The notes beneath the pieces were generated by a model that searched no databases, was not told where the DNA came from, and saw only the letters and a list, made by a program, of their open reading frames with translations. This document shows, one piece after another, positions 16,910-24,765 of a stretch of 64,000 bases of DNA. The DNA lies in the NCBI RefSeq assembly GCF_003391055.1, contig NZ_QUAJ01000018.1:1-64000 (forward strand), written 5' to 3'. Both the position numbers and the translations under genes were made by a program. The stretch comes from Psychrilyobacter piezotolerans. Its GTDB lineage: Bacteria > Fusobacteriota > Fusobacteriia > Fusobacteriales > Fusobacteriaceae. How positions within the stretch are numbered: position 1 is the first letter of the stretch; each line of letters opens with the position of its first letter.

Positions 16910-18280
16910 CTATTCCCAGATTTGTTCATCTGATGGAATTATAACATCTCCTCTAACTAAACCTATTCTAGAAACATTGATCAGGTGTTTATAGTCTAAG
17001 TTCTCTGAAATAATATTATTTCCCCAAGTACCGCATCCTAATGTTGTTGTTGGAGCGAATCCGTTTAACATAGATCCTCCGGCAGTTGTTGAAGATGGAG
17101 CATTTACAACTAATCTGCTTACTGTCAATAAATTCCCGGCTAATTCGATATTTTCTAAATTATCTGAATGAATTGCCGCTGTATGTCCCTTTCCTTCAAG
17201 ATCTAAGTTTGTTTGAGCAATATTAATTGCATCTTCAATGGTATCATATTCAAAAGCTGAAAGTACAGGGCACATTTTTTCCTTGCAAAGAAGGTCCTCT
17301 GCTCCTATTCCGCTGGCTTTTAGAAGGATAACCTTAGCATCTTTTGGAACTTCCACTCCTGCCATCTCTGCAACTCTGGCAACCGACTGACCTACAACGT
17401 CTTTATTCATATGTCCGTCTTCAAAAATTGCATCTCTGAATTTTTGAATATCGGCAGGGTTGTCTATATAATGAGCTCCATTTTTCACCATAGCTTTTAT
17501 AACTTCATTATATTCTGATTTTGGTGCAATTACTGTCTGCTCCCCGGAACAAATTATACCGTTATCAAATTTTCTACCAGCTATAATTTTGGCTGCTGCG
17601 TCATCGTAGTTAACACCTTTATCTACAATAACCTGAACATTTCCTGCTCCTACACCGAATGAAGGTTTTCCGCTTGAATAAGCAGCTTTAACCATTCCCA
17701 TTCCACCTGTTGCAAGGACTACATCTACTTTTTCCATCAATTCATTTGTATAAGCCAGAGATGGTTCAGCGATTACCTGGATAGCATCCTTTGGACATCT
17801 GATCCCGTTTTCTACCAATGCAGCATTAATTCTAGCAACTGTTTCAGCAGTACAAGCTTTTGATCTGGGATGCGGGGCTACGATAATTGCATTTCCCCCT
17901 TTGATAGCGAACATAGCGTTACACATAGGTGTTACTATCGGGTTTGTTGTAGGAGTAACTGCTCCAACTATTCCAACAGGTTTAGCTACCATAATAAGAT
18001 TTTTTTCCAAATCTCTTTCGATTATTCCTACACTCTTTTTATCTTTTAAATTGTGCCATATATTTTTAGATTTACCCTTATTTTTTCCTACTTTGTCTTC
18101 ATATACACCCATTCTAGTTTCATCTACAGCCATTCTTGCAAGTTCTTCAGCGTTATCATATACAGTTTTTCCAATTGTTTTAACTATGGCATCTAACTCT
18201 TCCTGAGTATATGTTGCCAATTCTTTTTGAGCTTCCTTTGCCTTTTGAATCATGTTGTTGATGTAGTTTTTTGAATCCAT
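16910..18280 (-). CDS. sucD: CoA-dependent succinate-semialdehyde dehydrogenase
   Basis: The 456-residue aldehyde dehydrogenase reduces succinyl-CoA to succinate semialdehyde with NAD(P)H, releasing CoA. The catalytic cysteine is Cys244 in NGIICSGEQTV. The acylating subfamily is shown by GAVTPTTNP (107-114) and VGAGNVQV (210-217), as in C. kluyveri SucD (453 residues) and the aldehyde half of AdhE. The gene sits between cat1 (66 bases upstream) and 4hbD (12 bases downstream), which gives the order succinate to succinyl-CoA to semialdehyde to 4-hydroxybutyrate. Confidence 0.93.
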   Translation of the reverse strand: MDSKNYINNMIQKAKEAQKELATYTQEELDAIVKTIGKTVYDNAEELARMAVDETRMGVYEDKVGKNKGKSKNIWHNLKDKKSVGIIERDLEKNLIMVAKPVGIVGAVTPTTNPIVTPMCNAMFAIKGGNAIIVAPHPRSKACTAETVARINAALVENGIRCPKDAIQVIAEPSLAYTNELMEKVDVVLATGGMGMVKAAYSSGKPSFGVGAGNVQVIVDKGVNYDDAAAKIIAGRKFDNGIICSGEQTVIAPKSEYNEVIKAMVKNGAHYIDNPADIQKFRDAIFEDGHMNKDVVGQSVARVAEMAGVEVPKDAKVILLKASGIGAEDLLCKEKMCPVLSAFEYDTIEDAINIAQTNLDLEGKGHTAAIHSDNLENIELAGNLLTVSRLVVNAPSSTTAGGSMLNGFAPTTTLGCGTWGNNIISENLDYKHLINVSRIGLVRGDVIIPSDEQIWE

Positions 18281-18346
18281 TTTTGTTTCCTCCTCTAAAA
18301 ATAAGTTACTTTTATATTTTGGTACAATTATAAAATAATTTAATAA

Positions 18347-19846
18347 CTACTTCTTCATAGTTCCTGTTTCTACGAAATTTGCATGCCATGAAAGAGCTTC
18401 CTCTAAAATATGCGGTGTATGACAGCTTTGGCATACTTCACACGCTCTGTTAAAATAATCTCTCATTTGTTCTTTAAAATCAGGATGAACACAATTTTCA
18501 ATAATTAATCTAGCTTTTTCTTTCGGGCTCAGTCCACGAAGATCCGCTACACCCTGCTCTGTAACGATTATCATTGTGTCATGTTCTGTATGGTCCACAT
18601 GGGAAACCATAGGTACAATAGATGAAATTTTTCCGCCTTTTGCAATAGAACTTGTACTAAAAATTGTCAGGTATGCATTTCTGGCGAAGTCTCCGGATCC
18701 CCCGATACCATTCATTATTTTTGACCCCATTATGTGGGTAGAGTTTACATTTCCGTAGATATCTACTTCGATAGCTGTATTCATTGCAATTACCCCTAAT
18801 TTTCTGGCCATTTCAGGACTGTTTGAGATCTCTAATGGTCGTAAAATGATTTTGTCTTTAAAGAAATCGATATTTTCTCTGAATGATTTGAGACCCCTGG
18901 GAGAAGGACTTATGGAGCAGGCAGATGCTTTTTTTATCTTCCCGCACTGCATCAATTCAAGCATTGCATCCTGGATAACCTCGGTATAGCAGACCAAATT
19001 TTCAAAGGTCGAATCACAGAGACCAGCAAGAACAGCATTTGCAACATTTCCTACACCAGACTGGAGGGGAAGTAAATTTTTAGTCAGCCTTCCCAAAGAA
19101 ACCTCTTTTTCTAAAAAATTAATAATATTTTTAGAGATAGCTCTGTCTACATCAGAAATTGGTGCCAGGTCTCTTACATGATCTTCCATATCTGAAAATA
19201 CTACAGCTGCAATTTTATCCTTATCACACACTATAAATGGTGTCCCAACCCTGTCTCCAGGAGTTTTTATGGGGATATGAGTTCTCATAGGAGGATTTTC
19301 AAGCATATATATATCCGACATCCCTTCTAATTCCACCGGCTGTTTTGAACTTATTTCAACGATGATCTTATCTGCACTCTTTATAAATGACGGAGAGTTC
19401 CCCACGGCACTTGTAGGAATTATATTTCCATCCTCTGTTATGGCAATTGCTTCTACGATAGCTACATCTACTCTCGGCAGGATCCCATAGTTTAGATATT
19501 GGGATGAATGGCTCAGATGCATATCCAGATATTCTACCTTCCCGCAATTTATATCCTGTCTCAGCTGTTTATTGGTCTGGTACGGGAGTCTTTTGGCAAG
19601 GATTCCTGCTTCAGCCCATGCACCATCTACTTCCGGCCCCAGGGAGGCACCGGAGTAAAGTGTTAATTTCATTTTTTCATTATCTCTCTTAACTCTTTCT
19701 GCAAGGGCAAGAGGGACGACCTTTGGATAACCAGAAGGAGTAAATCCACTGGTACCTATAACCATTCCATCTTTTATTAATTTAGAAGCTTCCATGGGAC
19801 TCATAATCTTTTCTTTAAGTTGTTCATTTCTAATTCTAGATTGCAT
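18347..19846 (-). CDS. cat1: Succinyl-CoA:acetate (acyl) CoA-transferase, Cat1 type
   Basis: The 499-residue class I CoA-transferase of the acetyl-CoA hydrolase/transferase family moves CoA from an acyl-CoA to succinate. The catalytic glutamate is Glu289 in CYTEVIQDA, which forms the glutamyl-CoA thioester in this family. Length and order match Cat1 of C. kluyveri, where cat1-sucD-4hbD are also contiguous. A Gly-rich CoA-binding loop (GVGNVANAV, about 264-272) is present. It probably recycles CoA from acetyl-CoA or butyryl-CoA, conserving energy without ATP. Confidence 0.92.
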   Translation of the reverse strand: MQSRIRNEQLKEKIMSPMEASKLIKDGMVIGTSGFTPSGYPKVVPLALAERVKRDNEKMKLTLYSGASLGPEVDGAWAEAGILAKRLPYQTNKQLRQDINCGKVEYLDMHLSHSSQYLNYGILPRVDVAIVEAIAITEDGNIIPTSAVGNSPSFIKSADKIIVEISSKQPVELEGMSDIYMLENPPMRTHIPIKTPGDRVGTPFIVCDKDKIAAVVFSDMEDHVRDLAPISDVDRAISKNIINFLEKEVSLGRLTKNLLPLQSGVGNVANAVLAGLCDSTFENLVCYTEVIQDAMLELMQCGKIKKASACSISPSPRGLKSFRENIDFFKDKIILRPLEISNSPEMARKLGVIAMNTAIEVDIYGNVNSTHIMGSKIMNGIGGSGDFARNAYLTIFSTSSIAKGGKISSIVPMVSHVDHTEHDTMIIVTEQGVADLRGLSPKEKARLIIENCVHPDFKEQMRDYFNRACEVCQSCHTPHILEEALSWHANFVETGTMKK

Positions 19847-19950
19847 TTATTACACCCCTTTATTAAAAAATATTTTATCTGACTAATCTTTCGCAACACT
19901 GCACTCCTTTAAAAGTTAATGCCGAAAAATATCTGTTACTTAACCGATTA

Positions 19951-21315
19951 TTACATGGGTAATTTGTGTAAAATTATTGTAAATAACACCATTCCAAATA
20001 GAGCAAATGGATATGTGGCGGCGTATCCTGCTGCCGGGTCATCGGTACCAATAACATCTACAGCTACTCCAAGACCGGGAGTAGAAGTCATCCCGCCGCA
20101 GATTGCACCTGAAAGCATGATCCAGTTAATTTTAAATACGTATTTTCCCACAAGAAACCCTGAAAACATAGATAAGATTCCTACCAGGATGGCAACTACA
20201 CACAGATAAAAACCTGCACCAGTTATAGAGTCAATGGCAGCAAAACCATATCTTAAACCGACGATAGAAAGGAAAAATGTAAGAGCTATATCTCTGATTA
20301 CACCAAGAATTTTTTTATCCATTCTAAAAGTCATAAATCCTAATTTTCCTAAATGTCCAAAGAAGATAGAGGCAGCTAAGATCCCTCCTGTGGAGCCCAG
20401 ACCAAAGTATCCCAGATAACCAAGATTTATCTTGATCATCCCAAGTGTATAACCAATAACACAGACAAAGGCAAAAGCAACGAGGTCAAATGTTACAGGT
20501 TCAATGTGTTTAATATTTATCTGTTTTTTAGCTTCTTCCATCTCATCTTGAAATTGTTTATGTTCCTCTTCCAAATTTAATCTGAATAGTTTAGGGAAGA
20601 GTTTCATCGCCAGGATAACAATAAGAACTCCAAATGGATAACCGATTGCATGACCTATACCCACTCCAGATTCAGCATCAATAACAAATTCATCTGCCTG
20701 CTCCGGAGATAAAGTCGGCGTATTTTCCGGTGTAAGAGTACCCTTAGAATTTAATATATTTAGGAGTACTTCTTTATTGTGATGACTAAGAGATGGATAC
20801 CCTACAGCCCACTCCTTAGCATGTTCCCTGGATGTTTCGATTGCAGCAGCTAATCCAGGGGAACTGGTAAGAGCACCTGTATAAACTCCTGAAACTTCAT
20901 AGGGGTTTGCTTTTTTGCTCAAAATAGTAAGAGTATAAGTTGTCCCGGCTCCTATAAATACAATGAGAAATCCCAGTACAACAAACTTTGTACCGTATGT
21001 TTTAAGGATGATGGCTATTTTATCAGCCGCCAGAAGCCCCACTGCACCTACAAAAAGAATTAAAAATAAACTAAAGAATTTTTTATCTATAACGCTGACC
21101 CTGAGCATTGAATTGAATGTAGAGGTGTAAGGTCCTTGTGCATTTATTGAATCATTGGCCAGCTTCACTACTAACCACCCTATTGCCAATCCAGAGAATA
21201 GGGCTCCAGAGGTTCCAATTTTTAATAATTTTCCTAATAATAATCCTGAAAAGATTGTTATAAACATAAGAATGAAAGGATTTGTTAACCAATGAATACT
21301 TTTAAATACAAACAT
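19951..21315 (-). CDS. AspT/YidE-type membrane transporter of the 4-hydroxybutyrate operon
   Basis: The 454-residue protein has ten or eleven membrane segments in two homologous halves. Each half contains a short signature, SSPGLAAAIE and STPGLGVAVD, as in the aspartate:alanine exchanger (AAE) family. Unlike full-length AspT and YbjL, no TrkA-C regulatory domains are present. The central loop is short and acidic, then carries a charged helix (about 255-280). The ATG at 21315 sits six bases after GGGGG; an earlier ATG overlaps that site. Inside this operon it may move succinate, 4-hydroxybutyrate or a related acid, perhaps as an exchanger. The substrate is inferred from context only. Confidence 0.75.
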   Translation of the reverse strand: MFVFKSIHWLTNPFILMFITIFSGLLLGKLLKIGTSGALFSGLAIGWLVVKLANDSINAQGPYTSTFNSMLRVSVIDKKFFSLFLILFVGAVGLLAADKIAIILKTYGTKFVVLGFLIVFIGAGTTYTLTILSKKANPYEVSGVYTGALTSSPGLAAAIETSREHAKEWAVGYPSLSHHNKEVLLNILNSKGTLTPENTPTLSPEQADEFVIDAESGVGIGHAIGYPFGVLIVILAMKLFPKLFRLNLEEEHKQFQDEMEEAKKQINIKHIEPVTFDLVAFAFVCVIGYTLGMIKINLGYLGYFGLGSTGGILAASIFFGHLGKLGFMTFRMDKKILGVIRDIALTFFLSIVGLRYGFAAIDSITGAGFYLCVVAILVGILSMFSGFLVGKYVFKINWIMLSGAICGGMTSTPGLGVAVDVIGTDDPAAGYAATYPFALFGMVLFTIILHKLPM

Positions 21316-21357
21316 ACACATCCCCCTTGAAAGTTATTTTATTGTCAAAATTATAAA

Positions 21358-22659
21358 TTAAAACTTACAGTGGTATCTTTTTTCCCAGTTCTTAATGAGA
21401 TCTTCCCTGAAATCAGGATGAGCGATATTAATCAATGCCCGGCCTCTTTCTTTGAGAGTTTTTCCTTTAAGTCTGGCAACACCGTATTCGGTTACTATAT
21501 AATCTACATCATTTCTGGATGTAGTTACTACAGCACCCTCATCTAAGACAGCTACTATACGGGACACCTTTCCTTTGGCAGCAGTAGAAGGTATGGCAAT
21601 AATTGATTTCCCCCCTCTGCTCATGGTAGCTCCTCTGACAAAGTCCACCTGTCCGCCTACCCCGCTGATCTGGTTGTATCCTATAGATTCTGAACATACC
21701 TGTCCGGTCAGATCCAGCTGTACACAGGAGTTAATAGAGATCATCTTATCATTTCTAGCTATTATTACCGGGTCGTTTACATAGTCTACCGGGTAAAATT
21801 CAACCAGAGGATTATTATCTACATAATCATAGAGTGCTTTGGTTCCCATTACAAAGGTAACAACCATCTTTCCTTTGTTAAAATTTTTAGCTTTGTTGTT
21901 TATAACACCGGATTTCACTAATTCCAGAACACCGTCGGAGATCATCTCAGAATGAATCCCCAGATCTTTTTTGTCTTTTAAAAACAATAGAGCTGCATCT
22001 GGAATGGCACCTATTCCAAGCTGAAGTGTGGAACCGTCCTCTATAAGAGATGCACAATTTTTTCCGATGGCTTTTTCAATTTCTCCTATTTTAGGAGGAT
22101 TGAGCTCAATAAGGGGCTCTGCGTGTTCAACTATATGATCTATATCTGAGATATGGATAAAGGAATCTCCCATAGTTCTCGGCATATGTTTATTTACCTG
22201 GGCAATTACAACTTTTGCATTTTCTGCAGCTGATTTGATATAATCAATAGATATTCCCATACTGCAGTTTCCATGTTCATCGGGTAAACTTGTTTGTATT
22301 AAAGCTGCATCTACCGGAAGATGACCATCCCGAAATAACTTGGGAACTTCATGAAAATAACATGTAGTAAAATCAGCTCTTCCATCTTGAACTGCTTTTC
22401 TGGTGCTGGCTCCTGCAAATAATGCATTATGGACAAAATGTTTTTTCATATTATCGTTAACATACTGGGCTTTTCCCATGGCAACCATATGAACTATCTC
22501 TAAATTCTCAAAATTTTCTTTATTTTTAATCAGGGCATCTATCAAAATTTTCGGTTCAGCACATGCATGAGCTACTACTACTCTATTTTTGGAATTTATA
22601 TTTAAAATTGCTTCGTCTGGAGATACTAGTTTTTCTTTATAGAGCTCTTTCCAGTTCAT
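21358..22659 (-). CDS. abfT: 4-hydroxybutyrate CoA-transferase
   Basis: From the ATG at 22659, preceded by AAAGGAG, the product has 433 residues. It transfers CoA from acetyl-CoA or butyryl-CoA to 4-hydroxybutyrate. Glu238 (IHSEMISDG) falls exactly at the catalytic position known in Clostridium aminobutyricum AbfT. The GIGAIPDA loop (216-223) and the ending YGVARLKGKTLKERGRALI are typical of the Cat2/AbfT group. It feeds the dehydratase AbfD encoded upstream in the same operon. A longer in-frame start at 22707 lacks a ribosome site. Confidence 0.93.
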   Translation of the reverse strand: MNWKELYKEKLVSPDEAILNINSKNRVVVAHACAEPKILIDALIKNKENFENLEIVHMVAMGKAQYVNDNMKKHFVHNALFAGASTRKAVQDGRADFTTCYFHEVPKLFRDGHLPVDAALIQTSLPDEHGNCSMGISIDYIKSAAENAKVVIAQVNKHMPRTMGDSFIHISDIDHIVEHAEPLIELNPPKIGEIEKAIGKNCASLIEDGSTLQLGIGAIPDAALLFLKDKKDLGIHSEMISDGVLELVKSGVINNKAKNFNKGKMVVTFVMGTKALYDYVDNNPLVEFYPVDYVNDPVIIARNDKMISINSCVQLDLTGQVCSESIGYNQISGVGGQVDFVRGATMSRGGKSIIAIPSTAAKGKVSRIVAVLDEGAVVTTSRNDVDYIVTEYGVARLKGKTLKERGRALINIAHPDFREDLIKNWEKRYHCKF

Positions 22660-22719
22660 CTTTCTCACTCCTTTATTGTATATATAAATTTTTAATAGTT
22701 TTATCATTATCTAAAAAAA

Positions 22720-22755
22720 TTGTGCTATTTGGATGCAACGTCACGTTGCTTTTTT
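22720..22755 (+). repeat. Palindromic repeat, copy 2 (3' end of the NifU-like gene)
   Basis: Same 36-bp unit as at 10238 and 23102. Read on the minus strand it supplies the last codons and the TGA stop of the NifU-like gene. Confidence 0.85.
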
Positions 22756-23022
22756 AGCCAAAAGTTTTTTAGCCATCTCTATAAGATCCTCTGAAACTCC
22801 GGTTTCTAAGACTACATCTTTAATTCCGATATCCTCTAAAAGAATTATTTTTTTCACAAGTTCTTCTGTGGTAAACCTGGCATGATGACATCCTATACAG
22901 TTTCCCAGTAATTTTATCTTTAAGATTTCATCCTGGACTGAAACAACTGAAATATCGCCCCCGTGTTCTTTTATAGAGGGTCTTATTTTTTCCGATATAA
23001 TTTTTTCTACTTTTTGCAGCAT
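22741..23022 (-). CDS. NifU C-terminal-domain iron-sulfur scaffold protein
   Basis: This 93-residue protein corresponds to the NifU/NfuA-type C-terminal domain. IRPSIKEHGGDISVV is followed by a CxxC motif (NCIGCHHA) that binds a transient iron-sulfur cluster. Such proteins hand clusters to client enzymes. It sits between abfD, whose product needs a [4Fe-4S] cluster, and abfT, so AbfD and the neighbouring Hdr/Flx proteins are likely clients. The ATG at 23022 is best spaced from AAGG, though GTG or ATG 6-9 bases earlier are possible. The gene is bracketed by two direct copies of a palindromic repeat, which suggests a later insertion into the operon. Confidence 0.85.
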   Translation of the reverse strand: MLQKVEKIISEKIRPSIKEHGGDISVVSVQDEILKIKLLGNCIGCHHARFTTEELVKKIILLEDIGIKDVVLETGVSEDLIEMAKKLLAKKAT

Positions 23023-23040
23023 TTTCATCACCTTATTTTA

Positions 23041-23062
23041 AAGAGAGGCCGAAGCCTCTCTT
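23041..23062. terminator. Intercistronic hairpin between abfD and the NifU-like gene
   Basis: AAGAGAGGC-CGAA-GCCTCTCTT forms a 9-bp GC-rich stem with only a weak T run on the minus strand. It may act as a partial terminator or mRNA-stabilising hairpin. Confidence 0.55.
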
Positions 23063-23101
23063 CTATTATTTTTTAATAAACAAAAGTTTATAATAACCTA
23101 A

Positions 23102-23137
23102 ATTGTGCTTATCTGGATGCAACGTCACGTTGCTTTA
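23102..23137 (+). repeat. Palindromic repeat, copy 3 (just after abfD)
   Basis: Same unit as at 10238 and 22720, in the same orientation. It starts directly after the abfD stop codon, so copies 2 and 3 flank the NifU-like gene. Confidence 0.85.
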
Positions 23138-24589
23138 TTATTTTTTTATACCTGTAAGTTCTTTAACCAGTTGTTTTTTACCTTCAATGTTTCCTTGTCT
23201 GGAGATCATAATTCTTTGAGCCTGAGGAGATCCTGCCCCATGCATGGATTCAGTTCTATATCCTACAGCAGAAGCTCCTAAAGTAAGATTTTCAATGAAT
23301 CTAAGTACTTTTTGACGATTTTCTACAGGTACTTTACTGTCTCCTGCAAAGTATTTATTACAGTATTCACCGATAACAGGATGTTTAAAATCTATATCTG
23401 TAGGCATAGTTACCATTAATCCACCTGCGATATCTTCAGCTAATCTGGCTATCTCATATGGGAATCTTGTTACATTTTGTTTACATACATTGGCCAAAAG
23501 AAGATCTATCTGGTAATTTCCTGCCTTTGTAGGAACTCCCTCGGTAGAGCAGGCAAGACCGCAGGCATACAGTGTTTCGTTAAGATGAGTCATCTCAATA
23601 AGTTTATCTTTTATATGGGAAGCTCTGGTAACACCATTGTATTCTGCTGCAAGTGCCGCAGCACCAATAAGTGCATCTCCTACTCCTACCTTACATCCCC
23701 CGTAACTCTGTCTATGGTAACCGGCAAATCTTTCTACAAGAACTCCGGCAAATTCATGTTCTCCATTCAGATATATTCTTTCATTTGGAATGAAGACATC
23801 ATTGAATACAACCAATGCTTCCTGCCCGCCAAATTTAGGATTTCCTACATCGATATGTCCGTCTTCTAATTTTCTGCTGTCACATGACTGTCTACCGTAG
23901 ATCATTAATATTCCCGGAGCATCCGATGGGATAGAGAATGAAACTGCATAATCTTTGTCATTTTCTCCCATGGCAATAGTCGGCATGATCAGATGTTCAT
24001 GGGAATTTACAGCACCAGTCTGATGTGCTTTAGCCCCTCTGACTACGATTCCGTCTTCCCTTTGTTCTACTACACGAAGGTAAAGATCAAGATCTGCCTG
24101 CTGATGAGGTGCTAATCCTCTGTCTCCTTTAGGATCTGTCATGGCTCCATCTACTGTAAGGTCGTTGTCCTGGACAAATTGCATATATTTTTTAAATCTT
24201 TCATGGTAAGTAGTTCCATGTTTTTCATCTATTTCAAAAGTTGTACTAAAGATAGAGTTGAAAGCATCCATTCCCACACATCTTTGAAAACATGAAGCTG
24301 TTTTTTGTCCCAGTAATCTTTGCATTTTAACTTTATTTTTAAGATCTTCAGTACTCTGGTGAAGATGGCAGAAACGATTAACCCTTTCCCCTGTAATATT
24401 TGAGACAGCAGTCATAACATTTTGATGCTCCTCCTGGTGGGCCAGATCATAAGTAGCTGCAACTGAGTTGATAGAAGGTCTGATCATTGGATGATCCGTG
24501 AAATTCTCAACCAATTCTCCCATCAAATAAACTTTTGTTTTCATCTTCTTTAAACTTTGAATATACTGTTCCCCTGTCATTAATGCCAT
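23138..24589 (-). CDS. abfD: 4-hydroxybutyryl-CoA dehydratase / vinylacetyl-CoA isomerase
   Basis: The 483-residue radical flavoenzyme dehydrates 4-hydroxybutyryl-CoA to crotonyl-CoA using FAD and a [4Fe-4S] cluster. All cluster ligands known from C. aminobutyricum AbfD are present: Cys100 and Cys104 (TASCFQRCVGMD), His292 and Cys299 (HRQSYGGC). It is the first gene of the operon that runs to 4hbD. The 176-base AT-rich region upstream separates it from the frdA-like gene and probably holds its promoter. The enzyme is very oxygen-sensitive, in keeping with a strict anaerobe. The whole 4-hydroxybutyrate path to crotonyl-CoA is thus encoded together. Confidence 0.95.
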   Translation of the reverse strand: MALMTGEQYIQSLKKMKTKVYLMGELVENFTDHPMIRPSINSVAATYDLAHQEEHQNVMTAVSNITGERVNRFCHLHQSTEDLKNKVKMQRLLGQKTASCFQRCVGMDAFNSIFSTTFEIDEKHGTTYHERFKKYMQFVQDNDLTVDGAMTDPKGDRGLAPHQQADLDLYLRVVEQREDGIVVRGAKAHQTGAVNSHEHLIMPTIAMGENDKDYAVSFSIPSDAPGILMIYGRQSCDSRKLEDGHIDVGNPKFGGQEALVVFNDVFIPNERIYLNGEHEFAGVLVERFAGYHRQSYGGCKVGVGDALIGAAALAAEYNGVTRASHIKDKLIEMTHLNETLYACGLACSTEGVPTKAGNYQIDLLLANVCKQNVTRFPYEIARLAEDIAGGLMVTMPTDIDFKHPVIGEYCNKYFAGDSKVPVENRQKVLRFIENLTLGASAVGYRTESMHGAGSPQAQRIMISRQGNIEGKKQLVKELTGIKK

Positions 24590-24765
24590 TTTTTAACCCC
24601 TCCTAATAAAATTAGTACTATTATAAAAAAATTAACGTGTTATTTTTTAAGTTATTTATAAGTTTTTATTTACTCATTTCTTGTGAAGTTTTTATTGTTT
24701 CTTAATAGTTTTTACTACATAAAAATAAAAAAATCAATTTTTTTTATCAAATAATTAAATTTTTT
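24590..24765 (-). promoter_or_regulatory. AT-rich control region upstream of abfD
   Basis: Non-coding. The motif AGTTTTTA occurs three times as direct repeats near 24660, 24690 and 24707, which may be protein-binding sites. No unambiguous promoter boxes or terminator hairpin for frdA are seen. Confidence 0.4.

Noticed and set aside
22720-23137. CRISPR array from the two identical repeats
   Set aside because: Only two copies 380 bases apart, with a gene between them and a third copy 12 kb away. No spacer pattern and no cas genes.
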